From Firmicutes bacterium UBA5493 (GTDB taxonomy: Bacteria > Bacillota > Limnochordia > Darwinibacteriales > Darwinibacteriaceae): a stretch of 64,000 nt of DNA. Positions 8,824-16,817 of the stretch are shown here, piece by piece. The position numbers were made by a program, and so were the translations under genes. The stretch is taken from positions 62,001 to 126,000 of the forward strand of contig DIPH01000025.1 in NCBI GenBank assembly GCA_002424045.1. The letters run 5' to 3'. A model generated the notes under the pieces. The model saw only the letters and a program-made list of their open reading frames with translations. It did not search any database and was not told where the DNA came from. Every line of letters starts with the position of its first letter. Position 1 is the stretch's first letter.

Positions 8824-9555
8824 CTATCGCTCCTTCGCTGAAACTTGACCAAAGCGGCGTTCTCGCGTTGCATAGTTTTGAAGAGCCCGGTCAAAGTCAT
8901 CTTCCCCAAAATCCGGCCATAACACATCGGTCACATAAAACTCACTGTATGCCGCTTGCCAGAGAAGGAAATTGCTCAAGCGCATCTCACCGCCTGTGCG
9001 GATAATCAAGTCTGGATCGGGTGTTGGATGTGTGTATAGTAAGCTTTCGATCGTCTCTTCAGTGATCTTGTCTACCGTCACTTCTCCCTGGGATACTTGC
9101 CCAACCAAGCGCCTAACCACGCTGACGATTTCTTGGCGCCCACCATAGTTAAATGCTACGTTTAGGGTCAAACCCTCGTTGTCTGAAGTGAGTTCCTCCG
9201 CTTGATTCCATACCTTGAGAATATCCGGAGACAAGTTTGTTCGATCACCTACGAGCCTAATTTGAACCCCTTCCTTCTGTAACTCTCCAATCTCCTGTAC
9301 AAAGGTCTTATACATGAGATCCATCAGGAAGTCCACTTCTTCCGTGGGTCTTGTCCAATTTTCTGTACTAAAGGCATAGACGGTGAGGCTGGATATACCT
9401 CGATTGGACGCATAGCGCACCGCCGTTTTTAACGCCTTCACACCCTGTCGATGACCTAAAAAGCGGGGCATAGCGCGGCGACTAGCCCAACGCCCATTTC
9501 CATCCATGATAATCGCAACATGTTCTGGTATTCCGTTCAACTTTGCTTTGCTCAC
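8824..9555 (-). CDS. uppS: Isoprenyl transferase (undecaprenyl diphosphate synthase)
   Basis: Cis-prenyltransferase that elongates farnesyl diphosphate with IPP to make the C55 lipid carrier for peptidoglycan. 243 residues. The catalytic motif is HVAIIMDGNGRWA (D18), followed by GHRQGVKAL, the SFE/N region VYAFSTENWTRP, and the C-terminal PDPDLIIRTGGEMRLSNFL. GTG start at 9555 is chosen because AGGAGGTG lies five bases upstream; the frame is open to 9597 but that would overlap the previous gene. Placed directly before cdsA as in Bacillus. Confidence 0.96.
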   Translation of the reverse strand: MSKAKLNGIPEHVAIIMDGNGRWASRRAMPRFLGHRQGVKALKTAVRYASNRGISSLTVYAFSTENWTRPTEEVDFLMDLMYKTFVQEIGELQKEGVQIRLVGDRTNLSPDILKVWNQAEELTSDNEGLTLNVAFNYGGRQEIVSVVRRLVGQVSQGEVTVDKITEETIESLLYTHPTPDPDLIIRTGGEMRLSNFLLWQAAYSEFYVTDVLWPDFGEDDFDRALQNYATRERRFGQVSAKER

Positions 9556-9566
9556 GTCCACACCTC

Positions 9567-9806
9567 CTAGTTTACCGTCCAATCGGCGCTGGCACAAACA
9601 ATGACAAGTGTCACTAACTCCGTCAGTGACTGGCCATTTCGCACCGCGATGACAAAGGCGTCCTCCTCGGAGGACACCTTTCCTGGCGCCGCAGTAAACT
9701 GGAGTTCATAGGATACCGCTTCCTCCCGAAGAATCTGCTGAGCCTCATCTAAAGGATATCCGATTAAGAAATCCCAGTCAGTTAAACCCACGTGTGCGTC
9801 ACTCAA
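9567..9806 (-). CDS. Small unknown protein between frr and uppS
   Basis: 79 residues, soluble, acidic, no signal or membrane segment. Start TTG 9806 overlaps the frr TGA (TTGA), and GGAG lies about 10 bases upstream, so it is translationally coupled. The central part (LIGYPLDEAQQILREE, then SYELQFTAAPGK) looks like one PASTA-like or BON-like alpha-beta unit: a helix with the xxPLDEAxxxL pattern followed by a strand, a proline-glycine turn and a final hydrophobic strand (LVTLVIV). No catalytic motif is visible. I do not recognise the family. Its tight coupling to frr and position before uppS argue that it is real; function unknown. Confidence 0.65.
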   Translation of the reverse strand: MSDAHVGLTDWDFLIGYPLDEAQQILREEAVSYELQFTAAPGKVSSEEDAFVIAVRNGQSLTELVTLVIVCASADWTVN

Positions 9807-10360
9807 ACTTCCATAATCTCCTTTTCCTTGGCTTTCAACAGCTCATCGATTTGGCTGATAAAGTCATCTGTCTGTTCTTGAATCTCACTTTGAACTCGAT
9901 GCGAATCGTCTTCGGAAATATCTCCGCTTTTCTCAAGTTTCTTCACAGCATCGTTTAAATCACGCCGAATATTTCGCACAGCCACCCTGTGCTCTTCAGC
10001 ATCCTTGCGCACCAACTTTACCAGTTCTTTACGCCTTTCTTCTGTGAGGGTTGGGATCGCTAGACGAATAACAGTACCATCATTACTTGGCATAAGGCCA
10101 AGGTCTGACGTGAGAATCGCCTTTTCCACATCCTTAATGGAGCCCTTATCCCAAGGCGTAATGACTAAAAGCCTAGGCTCGGGCACACTGACACTGGCCA
10201 TTTGGTTCAAAGGAGTGGGCGTGCCGTAATATGAGACCATAATGCGATCTAGAAGCGCCGGATTGGCTCTACCGGTCCTGACACCGGAAAATGCCCTCTT
10301 GGTGGCCGCAATGACCTCTTCCATTCTACGTTTTCCGTCCTGCATAATCTGATCAGTCAC
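9803..10360 (-). CDS. frr: Ribosome recycling factor
   Basis: Splits post-termination ribosomes together with EF-G. 185 residues, exactly the family length. The tRNA-mimic three-helix bundle (residues 1-30 and 105-185) and the beta-sandwich insert are recognisable; conserved segments include SGVRTGRANPALLD and the C-terminal RRDLNDAVKKLEKSGDISED. GTG start at 10360 lies inside the end of pyrH (8-base overlap), with GGAGG upstream. The pyrH-frr pairing is universal in this group. Confidence 0.97.
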   Translation of the reverse strand: MTDQIMQDGKRRMEEVIAATKRAFSGVRTGRANPALLDRIMVSYYGTPTPLNQMASVSVPEPRLLVITPWDKGSIKDVEKAILTSDLGLMPSNDGTVIRLAIPTLTEERRKELVKLVRKDAEEHRVAVRNIRRDLNDAVKKLEKSGDISEDDSHRVQSEIQEQTDDFISQIDELLKAKEKEIMEV

Positions 10361-11081
10361 CTTGTTCGCCTCCTACATATGTACCAATTTTCACACCACA
10401 AATCGCCTTCTCGATGTTGCCTGGCTCATCAAAGTTGAAAACGATGATGGGAATGCCGTTATCCATGCACAGTGACGTAGCAGTAGAATCCATAACACCC
10501 AAATTCTGACTGAGGACTTCTAAATAGCTAATGGTCTCATAACGAGTAGCATCAGGATGTACCCTAGGGTCGGAATCATAGACTCCATCAACGCCCCGTT
10601 TAGCCATTAAAATGACTTCTGCCTCAATCTCAAGGGCTCTCAGTGCGGCAGCGGTATCCGTGGAAAAGTAAGGGTTGCCAGTACCGGTCGCAAAGATCAC
10701 AACCCGGCCTTTTTCTAAGTGGCGAACGGCTCTACGCCTGATATAAGGTTCAGCAATTTGGCGCATTTCAATAGCCGTTTGCACCCGGGTGGGTACACCT
10801 CGTCCCTCTAGAGCATCCTGAAGAGCCAAAGCATTGATAACGGTAGCTAACATGCCCATATGATCCGCGGTAGTGCGATCCATTCCTTTAGCACTTCCCG
10901 TGGCTCCACGCCAAATGTTGCCACCGCCCACCACAATGGCCACTTCCACACCAAGCTCCATCACTCGGCTGATCTCTGTGGCAATGGTCCCTACAACTTC
11001 AGGGTTAATTCCAAAGCCATTGCCCCCTAACGCTTCACCGCTTAATTTGAGTACCACTCGCTGGTACTTTGGCACTGCCAT
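10353..11081 (-). CDS. pyrH: UMP kinase
   Basis: Phosphorylates UMP to UDP; hexameric amino-acid-kinase-fold enzyme. 242 residues from ATG 11081. KLSGEALGG (10-18), IVVGGGNIWRG, the DRTTADHMGMLATVINALALQ block and the C-terminal TATSLCMDN segment are typical. Two in-frame ATGs each have a good ribosome binding site: 11081 (AAAGGAG, 8 bases upstream) and 11114 (GGAGGGATCTGC just upstream, adding MKAQNSKGEMS). Family length favours 11081. It follows a strong terminator after tsf, so it may have its own weak promoter in the 50-bp gap. Confidence 0.96.
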   Translation of the reverse strand: MAVPKYQRVVLKLSGEALGGNGFGINPEVVGTIATEISRVMELGVEVAIVVGGGNIWRGATGSAKGMDRTTADHMGMLATVINALALQDALEGRGVPTRVQTAIEMRQIAEPYIRRRAVRHLEKGRVVIFATGTGNPYFSTDTAAALRALEIEAEVILMAKRGVDGVYDSDPRVHPDATRYETISYLEVLSQNLGVMDSTATSLCMDNGIPIIVFNFDEPGNIEKAICGVKIGTYVGGEQGD

Positions 11082-11130
11082 GGACATCTCTCCTTTACTA
11101 TTCTGCGCTTTCATGCAGATCCCTCCACTT

Positions 11131-11157
11131 AAAAAAAGAGAACACCTAGGTGTTCTC
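11131..11157 (-). terminator. Rho-independent terminator after tsf
   Basis: A perfect 20-base palindrome (11138-11157, GAGAACACCT/AGGTGTTCTC) immediately follows the tsf TAG and on the minus strand is followed by seven T residues (11137-11131). It should end most rpsB-tsf transcripts before pyrH. Confidence 0.85.
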
Positions 11158-11817
11158 CTATTTTCCCATCTGGGCCATAACCTCGGCTGCGAAATCATCT
11201 TCCCGCTTGGCCAGTCCTTCGCCCCGCTCGTAGCGGGCAAACCGCCTGACCGAGATCCTCTCGCCAATCTTGGCCACCTTAGCATTGAGCAGATCATTCA
11301 CGGTCATATCAGGATCTTTAACAAAGGGCTGTTCGAGGAGACAAACCTCTTTGACATAGCGATCTACGCGACCTTCTACGATTTTGTCGATGATATGTGC
11401 AGGTTTACCTTCGTTCTCAGCAATCGTTCGATAAATGGCACGCTCGTGATCCAACACTTCTGCAGGAATCTCTTCCCTTGAAACATACTCTGGTCTTGAT
11501 GCAGCGATGTGCATGGCAATGTCTCGAGCCAGCTCATGAAACTCGTCCGTCTTTGCTACAAAGTCGGTTTCGCAGTTGACTTCAACCAACACACCAATCC
11601 TTCCACCCATGTGGATATAGGATTCTACAACACCTTCAGCAGCAATCCGTCCGGACTTCTTCGCTGCGGCTGCAAGGCCTTTTTCCCGTAAGAAATCAAC
11701 GGCTGCATCTAGGTCACCATTCTTCTCCACAAGTGCTTTTTTGCAATCCATCATCCCGGCACCTGTCTTTTCTCGAAGCTCTTTTACCATGGCTGCACTA
11801 ACAGTAATCTCTGCCAT
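11158..11817 (-). CDS. tsf: Translation elongation factor Ts
   Basis: Nucleotide exchange factor for EF-Tu. 219 residues, the short form (B. subtilis and E. coli proteins are about 280-290), reflecting a reduced dimerisation region. The UBA-like N-terminus (VKELREKTGAGMMDCKKAL, about 11-29) and the exchange motif VEVNCETDFVAKTDEF (about 78-93) are intact. ATG 11817 with AAGGAGGG in front. Second gene of the rpsB-tsf unit, closed by a strong terminator. Confidence 0.97.
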   Translation of the reverse strand: MAEITVSAAMVKELREKTGAGMMDCKKALVEKNGDLDAAVDFLREKGLAAAAKKSGRIAAEGVVESYIHMGGRIGVLVEVNCETDFVAKTDEFHELARDIAMHIAASRPEYVSREEIPAEVLDHERAIYRTIAENEGKPAHIIDKIVEGRVDRYVKEVCLLEQPFVKDPDMTVNDLLNAKVAKIGERISVRRFARYERGEGLAKREDDFAAEVMAQMGK

Positions 11818-11842
11818 AAAAACCCTCCTTCAATATTAGACA

Positions 11843-11878
11843 AAAAAGGGGTGAGAGCCTCTCTCCCACTCCCCTTTA
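11843..11878 (-). terminator. Imperfect terminator/attenuator between rpsB and tsf
   Basis: On the minus strand a GGGG...GAGAG / CTCTC...CCCC hairpin with an internal bulge runs directly into TTTTTT (11848-11843), 10 bases after the rpsB stop and before the tsf ribosome binding site. It could partially attenuate tsf relative to rpsB. The stem is imperfect, so this is less certain than the tsf terminator. Confidence 0.5.
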
Positions 11879-11887
11879 CTGCAACGC

Positions 11888-12631
11888 TTATTCTTCGTCC
11901 GCATCTTCCGTTTCTGTGTGCTCGCCTTCTGTATCAACGGCAAAGCTAGCTCCCTCTTTCGCTTCAACAACGGCATCAGCCATGGTTGTGGTCAAGAGTT
12001 TGACGGCACGGATCGCATCGTCATTGCCCGGGATCACATAGTCCACTTCATCAGGATCACAGTTCGTGTCCACAACAGCAACAATAGGAATCCCAAGTTT
12101 GCGCGCTTCGGCTACTGCAATACGTTCTTTCCGTGGATCGACAACAAACACAGCGCCGGGCAGGGTCTTCATCCCCCGAATTCCACCCAAGAAACGAGTT
12201 AGCCGTTCCTGTTCTTTGCGAAGTTCCATTACTTCTTTCTTAGGCAGTACGTCAAACAGACCGTCTTCCTCCATTTTTTCGATCTCTTCGAGTCGTGCGA
12301 TGCGGGAGGTAATGGTCTTAAAGTTCGTCAACATGCCACCTAACCATCTCTGGTTCACGAAGAACATGCCGCATCGTTCTGCTTCCTCGCGAATGGTCTC
12401 TTGTGCCTGTTTCTTGGTACCTACAAATAACACTGTCTCACCATCGGCCACAGCATCGCGGATGAAGGCGTATGCCTCTTCTACCTTTCGAACTGTTTTC
12501 TGGAGATCGATAATGTAAATTCCATTTCTTTCTGTGAAAATGTACTCTGCCATTTTCGGATTCCATCTGCGGGTCTGATGCCCAAAGTGAACGCCGGCCT
12601 CTAACAACTGTTTCATTGTAATAACGGCCAA
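11888..12631 (-). CDS. rpsB: Small ribosomal subunit protein S2
   Basis: Ribosomal protein uS2, 247 residues. Typical segments: MKQLLEAGVHFGHQTRRWNP near the N-terminus, FTERNGIYIIDLQKT, GTKKQAQETI, VNQRWLGGMLTNF and PIVAVVDTNCDPD. TTG 12631 is chosen as start: GGAGGTGGG lies 5 bases upstream and the encoded MAVITMKQLL matches the usual MSVISMKQLL start; GTG 12640 would fall inside the ribosome binding site. The acidic tail (EGEHTETEDADEE) is normal for Firmicutes S2. It has its own promoter (12744-12772) within the end of the preceding gene. Confidence 0.97.
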   Translation of the reverse strand: MAVITMKQLLEAGVHFGHQTRRWNPKMAEYIFTERNGIYIIDLQKTVRKVEEAYAFIRDAVADGETVLFVGTKKQAQETIREEAERCGMFFVNQRWLGGMLTNFKTITSRIARLEEIEKMEEDGLFDVLPKKEVMELRKEQERLTRFLGGIRGMKTLPGAVFVVDPRKERIAVAEARKLGIPIVAVVDTNCDPDEVDYVIPGNDDAIRAVKLLTTTMADAVVEAKEGASFAVDTEGEHTETEDADEE

Positions 12632-12743
12632 ATCGCCCACCTCCTCTCTTTGTTTTTTCCTCCGCTTCTTTCATCCAGGGACAAAACCGAACTGGCAACC
12701 TTGCCTCCCGTCCAGAACCGTGTGTAGTCTTACACCACTTGCT

Positions 12744-12772
12744 AATATAGCACATTTAGTCACTTTCCACAA
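12744..12772 (-). promoter_or_regulatory. Sigma-A-like promoter of rpsB-tsf
   Basis: Minus strand: -35 TTGTGG (12772-12767), 17-base spacer, extended -10 TGC-TATATT (-10 at 12749-12744). It overlaps the last codons of the swrB-like gene and leaves an rpsB leader of roughly 105 bases (to 12632) that contains a small GGCAA/TTGCC hairpin. The gap holds no gene. Confidence 0.55.
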
Positions 12773-13148
12773 GGGGTTTGCGGTCTTTATTTAACTCTAA
12801 AATGAGCTGAACTTCTCCCACACCTAGACCAAGTTTTTTCGCAATATTCACAACATCTTCATCCTGCCCAGCAAGCTCGAGGACAGCCAGAACCTTAGGA
12901 GATTGCGTATCTGGAGGCACAAAACGAGCTATGATCTGCTCCTGCAGCTCCAAAAGAGCATGGTGTTTTTCCTCAATCTCTCGCAGAATCTCTCCTTGTC
13001 GTTTCTCTAACTCAACGATAGATTCTTCCACCACCGCCTCGTACATCGTGAAGTCCACGTTAGGGCGCGCAAAAAGGCCCGGGCGGAGGACAAAAACTAC
13101 GACCACCGTCGCGGCAATGCCTAACGAGAACACAAGGAAGTATTCCAT
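12756..13148 (-). CDS. SwrB-like membrane-anchored coiled-coil protein
   Basis: About 130 residues from ATG 13148 (GGTGG six bases upstream; GTG 13163 is an alternative). One N-terminal membrane helix (EYFLVFSLGIAATVVVVFVL), a charged helical stretch predicted as coiled coil (about 35-70, VEESIVELEKRQGEILREI) and a C-terminal helix-turn-helix-like region (about 95-125, DVVNIAKKLGLGVGEVQLIL). Sequence is not distinctive, but its place between sigD and rpsB, its length and its layout are those of Bacillus SwrB (YlxL), which promotes flagellar type III export activation. Function by position only. Confidence 0.6.
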   Translation of the reverse strand: MEYFLVFSLGIAATVVVVFVLRPGLFARPNVDFTMYEAVVEESIVELEKRQGEILREIEEKHHALLELQEQIIARFVPPDTQSPKVLAVLELAGQDEDVVNIAKKLGLGVGEVQLILELNKDRKPLVESD

Positions 13149-13166
13149 CCACAGCCACCCCACCCT

Positions 13167-13448
13167 CTAGGCGCGCAAGTCAATGCGACGCTTATTACCT
13201 GGCCGCCGTTTCTGTGCTTGCTCTTCTTGTTCCTGCTGTCCTGGACGCCTACCTTCTTGCTCTTCACGATCTCGAATCCTATCTTTCTGCTTGTTCTTCT
13301 CTACTCTTTGCTGGCGGGAGGCAAACTCCTGGGCCACCTGTGGCGTCATTTTTCCAGCAGCTCCCGTTTGATCCCCTTCACGATTAGCACGGGGTACTTG
13401 ATCTGACCGAGAGACAAGAACCTGGAAATCAGGAAACTTAATGGACAT
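13167..13448 (-). CDS. Small charged, probably disordered protein of the flagellar operon
   Basis: 93 residues, with a short ordered-looking N-terminus (SIKFPDFQVLVSR) and a long stretch very rich in Arg, Glu, Gln and Lys (about 45-90), no hydrophobic core and no cysteine. ATG 13448 has GGAGGGG in front; it ends 3 bases before the swrB-like reading frame and starts 13 bases after sigD, so it is clearly part of the operon. I do not recognise a family. The composition suggests a flexible scaffold or a chaperone-like tail, but nothing in the sequence shows a function. Confidence 0.6.
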   Translation of the reverse strand: MSIKFPDFQVLVSRSDQVPRANREGDQTGAAGKMTPQVAQEFASRQQRVEKNKQKDRIRDREEQEGRRPGQQEQEEQAQKRRPGNKRRIDLRA

Positions 13449-13461
13449 CTCTACCCCTCCG

Positions 13462-14226
13462 TTATTTAGCCAGTTTGCGACGTAATGCCGAAACGGCTTT
13501 GGTGTGAATCTGCGACACTCTAGACTCCGATACCTCCAAGATATGGCCTATCTCTTTTAGGGTAAGCTCCTCATGGTAATATAGTGCCAGAACAAGCTGT
13601 TCCCGTTCACTTAAGCCTTCCACGGCTTTTGCTAACTCATCAATGCTCTCATTCTGTATTACCTTGTGATCGGGCAACACATCTCTGTCAATCACAAGAT
13701 CAAGGACCTTGAGACTGTCACCCTCCTTGTCTGTGACCACCGTTTCGTCCAAGGAAAAGAGGTTGACCCCTTTCACTTCCGTCAATAGCTCATAATAGCG
13801 TTCTGTGGAAACGTCTAAGGCCGCGGCCACCTCACTATCACTCGGGCTGCGGCCTAATTCATTCGTGAGTTGATAAACCTTAGTTTCCAAGGTTCTGACC
13901 TTCGAACGTACACTGCGCGGCACCCAATCCATCGATCGTAGACCATCAAGAATGGCTCCTCGAATCCGGGTTGCTGCATAGGTTTCAAACTTTATATTGC
14001 GCGTCTCATCAAACTTTTCCACAGCATCCAGCAGACCAAAAAAACCAAAGCTCTCTAAATCCCCGATTTCCACACTAGTTGGTAGATTCATGACCATACG
14101 GCCGGCTACATACTTAACCAAGGGAATGTACTCATCGAGCAGTTGATCCCTCACTTGATCGTCGTTCGTCTTCTTGTATGTATTCCACAGTTGATCGAGC
14201 CTGTCTTGCTGATTTTGCGATAACAT
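13462..14226 (-). CDS. sigD: RNA polymerase sigma factor for flagellar operons (FliA/SigD/WhiG)
   Basis: Sigma-28 factor, directing late flagellar, chemotaxis and autolysin genes in relatives. 254 residues. Region 2 (DLESFGFFGLLDAVEKF and KFETYAATRIRGAILDGLR, about 55-100), the VPRSVRSK linker, region 3 (NELGRSPSDSEVAAAL) and region 4 (LSEREQLVLALYYHEELTLKE, HTH ILEVSESRVSQIHTKA) are complete. ATG 14226 with GAGGGGGTG. It is at the distal end of the fla operon, as in Bacillus, so its level depends on read-through of about 22 kb. Confidence 0.96.
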   Translation of the reverse strand: MLSQNQQDRLDQLWNTYKKTNDDQVRDQLLDEYIPLVKYVAGRMVMNLPTSVEIGDLESFGFFGLLDAVEKFDETRNIKFETYAATRIRGAILDGLRSMDWVPRSVRSKVRTLETKVYQLTNELGRSPSDSEVAAALDVSTERYYELLTEVKGVNLFSLDETVVTDKEGDSLKVLDLVIDRDVLPDHKVIQNESIDELAKAVEGLSEREQLVLALYYHEELTLKEIGHILEVSESRVSQIHTKAVSALRRKLAK

Positions 14227-14251
14227 GGTTTCACCCCCTCGGGGTACTTGA

Positions 14252-14899
14252 TTACCCCCGACTATTCCGGGCCAGTTCAGCCAGGGTAATCTGGCGTTGA
14301 AAAACGAACTTTATGATAACCTGCCTGAACTGTTCCGGTAGATCCAGAAAGGCAAACCCATAATCTACTCCAGAGTCTGTAGGTACTAGACGAACCAAAG
14401 TTGCGTTAGCGGTGATCTGCGTCTCCTTGATATTGAAGGAGACTCGAATCTCGTCGTCGAGCTCAAAGGGGTGCGTGGAACGAAGCAAGAACCCACCTCC
14501 ACTTAGATCAAGCATAAGGGCTGATTGCGGTGGCGACTCCACACCTTCTTCATACGCCACAAACAAGACATCAAGGGATACCGGCACCCGCAAGAAATTA
14601 CGCTCTTGGGTCTTCTCCCATGTGCCTAATAATCTTAACTGCAATAAGGGAAGAGTGGCACTAAAGCGTTTCTCTATGATTGCCTGGTTGGTAAATCGGC
14701 CTTCTTGAATATTACTTTTCATCTTAAATTGTACATCAAGTCGAGTTCCCAAACGAAGGGGGACAAGCATCCCTTGCCTGATAGGCGCACCTACGATGAG
14801 CAAATCGTCATAGGTATCTTCCACCCTCGTTCGATAAACTTCGGTTCCCCCGCCACTCTCGACGTGTAGCTCTACTAATTGGTTTGGTAGCAATTGCAT
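14252..14899 (-). CDS. PilZ-domain cyclic-di-GMP receptor (YcgR/MotI-like flagellar brake)
   Basis: 215 residues: N-terminal YcgR-like domain (1-100) and C-terminal PilZ domain (about 108-205). Both ligand motifs are intact: RxxxR as ERNFLRVPV and DxSxxG as LDLSGGGFLL. In relatives such proteins bind c-di-GMP and slow the motor by contacting MotA or FliG. Position between flhG and sigD inside the operon fits a motor-control role. ATG 14899 after GAGGTAAT. This is the only visible signalling input in an operon from which chemotaxis genes are missing. Confidence 0.88.
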   Translation of the reverse strand: MQLLPNQLVELHVESGGGTEVYRTRVEDTYDDLLIVGAPIRQGMLVPLRLGTRLDVQFKMKSNIQEGRFTNQAIIEKRFSATLPLLQLRLLGTWEKTQERNFLRVPVSLDVLFVAYEEGVESPPQSALMLDLSGGGFLLRSTHPFELDDEIRVSFNIKETQITANATLVRLVPTDSGVDYGFAFLDLPEQFRQVIIKFVFQRQITLAELARNSRG

Positions 14900-14908
14900 A
14901 ATATTACC

Positions 14909-15766
14909 TCACTGCATGCTCAAAAAGTCATAGACTTTGGAGAAAAATCCTGTGATCCCAAGTGGTGCTACTTGAACTTTTTCTCCAGTCAAAACGCCTG
15001 CGATCCTCTTCAGTGATCGACTACTCATGGCCGATGGAAAGGCTAAAAGTACGGGTTGCTGATCACTAACGGCCTTGGCGAGCTGCGACTCTTGGAGGAT
15101 GTAACCTATATAGTCCACTTCCCACTTAACATATTCTAGGAGCACTGAGTTCAGCTTGTCAGCCACGGCCTCCGCTTCGTTAGGGCTCTTGGCCATATTA
15201 ACAACTAGGTGGACCTTAGCGTGGGGACTACGTTGATGAATCACTTTGAGCAATCCATAGGCATCTGTAATGGCTGTAGGTTCTGGAGTTGTAACCACTA
15301 GAATCTCTGTGGCCGCCAAGACGAAACTCAAAACACTGCGATGAATTCCCGCTCCGGTATCAAGAATGACAAAGTCGAATTCCCGATTGAGCTGTTCGAG
15401 GGATTTGATGAATACCTCCAAACGCCAACCATTGAGGTTGGCCAAATCGGTTACTCCCGAACCGCCAGATAAAACCTTCAGGCCTAGTGGCCCCTCCACA
15501 ATGACCTCCCGTAAAGTCTTCTCGCCACGAAAGACATGCCCCAAATCAAACGTTGGTGTCATACCTAGGACGATGTCAACATTAGCTAAACCCAGATCCA
15601 CATCAATCAATACTACGCGATGACCCATCTGGCAAAGAGCTAGGGCCAGATTAGCAGCTATGTTTGTCTTACCAACCCCACCTTTTCCACTTGTCACTGC
15701 AATGATCCGGGAAGCCCGATCCTGCTTATCGACTAGTTTCCTCAAACCTTCCGCTTGATCTTTCAT
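14909..15766 (-). CDS. flhG: Flagellar number regulator FlhG (MinD/ParA-like ATPase)
   Basis: 285 residues. Deviant Walker A GKGGVGKT (27-34), switch regions VLIDVDLGLANVD and VILDTGAGIH, and a C-terminal tail that would form the membrane-targeting helix (GITGFFSKVYDFL). With FlhF it sets flagellar number and placement; it stimulates FlhF GTPase. ATG 15766 is separated from the flhF stop by one base with GGGGGACG upstream. The frame is open upstream to 15919, but that overlaps flhF and has no family resemblance. Confidence 0.93.
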   Translation of the reverse strand: MKDQAEGLRKLVDKQDRASRIIAVTSGKGGVGKTNIAANLALALCQMGHRVVLIDVDLGLANVDIVLGMTPTFDLGHVFRGEKTLREVIVEGPLGLKVLSGGSGVTDLANLNGWRLEVFIKSLEQLNREFDFVILDTGAGIHRSVLSFVLAATEILVVTTPEPTAITDAYGLLKVIHQRSPHAKVHLVVNMAKSPNEAEAVADKLNSVLLEYVKWEVDYIGYILQESQLAKAVSDQQPVLLAFPSAMSSRSLKRIAGVLTGEKVQVAPLGITGFFSKVYDFLSMQ

Positions 15767-15767
15767 G

Positions 15768-16817
15768 TTACGCGTCCCCCAAAATGAGCTGAGCAATTTT
15801 ATCGTTCGTGGCCACTTCAATATCCTCTGGAACCCCCTGCCCAGTTGTGACGAACGAAAGAGGGGCTTTGGTCCGCTCGCAGGTCTGCAAAACGACCCCG
15901 TACGTTGCTGTCTCATCAAGCTTGGTAATAATTACCCGATCGATGGACACTTGCCCAAAGGCCTTAATAATCTCGTCTACGTCTCTAGATTTTGTCGTGG
16001 CACTAATGACTAAGTGTATTTCTGCTTCGATACCTTCAAGATAGTTTTTCAATTCACCTATCTGCAGGTAGTTGTTGTGGCTTCTCCCCGCTGTGTCGAT
16101 TAAGATCAGATCACGATCTGCCATTCTCTCTATACAGTCCTTCAGCTCCCGAGGACTGTAAGCCACTTGCACGGGAATGCCAATAATCTCGGCATAGGTC
16201 TTTAGTTGCTCAACTGCCGCTATGCGGTAGGTGTCTACAGTGATCAGCCCAACGTTCTTATCTCCGATAAGGCTGAAGTTAGCCGCTATCTTTGCAATCG
16301 TCGTGGTCTTGCCCACCCCGGTGGGACCAATGAGCACCACAATTCGTTGATCACCCGAAAACTCCCAAGGATCCACAGTGGCTACACGCTCCGCAACCAA
16401 GCTGCACAGACGGGTCCAAATCTTCGCTTCGTCGTTCCAATCTTGTTTGGGTAGTCGCGTGAGCACATCTTTTAAGAGTCCTTGGGTCACGTCTTTAGGG
16501 ATGTCACGGCGCACAAGTCTTCCGTACAAACTCTGAACGGCCTCAGACATGGACGGATCGAGTCTTGATGCATCGTGGTTTAGTCCACCCTCACTGGACG
16601 CTGCGTGCTCAAGCGCATGAGGCTTTGTGTTGGTTTGTGGGCTCTTAAAGGTGGGATCAATGGCACCTAAGACCTCATAGCGTTTAGGTCCAAGGCGACC
16701 CCACAACCAGCGTCGTTTTTGGATAGTATGCAAAATAACCGCATCGCGACCATATTCCTGGCGCAGGCTCTCTACTGCCTCCTGCATCGTTTTTCCTACG
16801 AACTTCTTAACCCTCAT
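15768..16817 (-). CDS. flhF: Flagellar biosynthesis SRP-type GTPase FlhF
   Basis: 349 residues. N-terminal basic region (MRVKKFVGKTMQEAVESL), a variable linker (55-90), an N domain (95-150) and the NG GTPase core with G1 GPTGVGKT (164-171), DTYRIAAVEQL, G3 DTAGRS and G4 TKLDE. Third member of the SRP GTPase family with Ffh and FtsY, both also in this window. It recruits early flagellar components to the assembly site. Starts inside the end of flhA (11-base overlap). Confidence 0.95.
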   Translation of the reverse strand: MRVKKFVGKTMQEAVESLRQEYGRDAVILHTIQKRRWLWGRLGPKRYEVLGAIDPTFKSPQTNTKPHALEHAASSEGGLNHDASRLDPSMSEAVQSLYGRLVRRDIPKDVTQGLLKDVLTRLPKQDWNDEAKIWTRLCSLVAERVATVDPWEFSGDQRIVVLIGPTGVGKTTTIAKIAANFSLIGDKNVGLITVDTYRIAAVEQLKTYAEIIGIPVQVAYSPRELKDCIERMADRDLILIDTAGRSHNNYLQIGELKNYLEGIEAEIHLVISATTKSRDVDEIIKAFGQVSIDRVIITKLDETATYGVVLQTCERTKAPLSFVTTGQGVPEDIEVATNDKIAQLILGDA

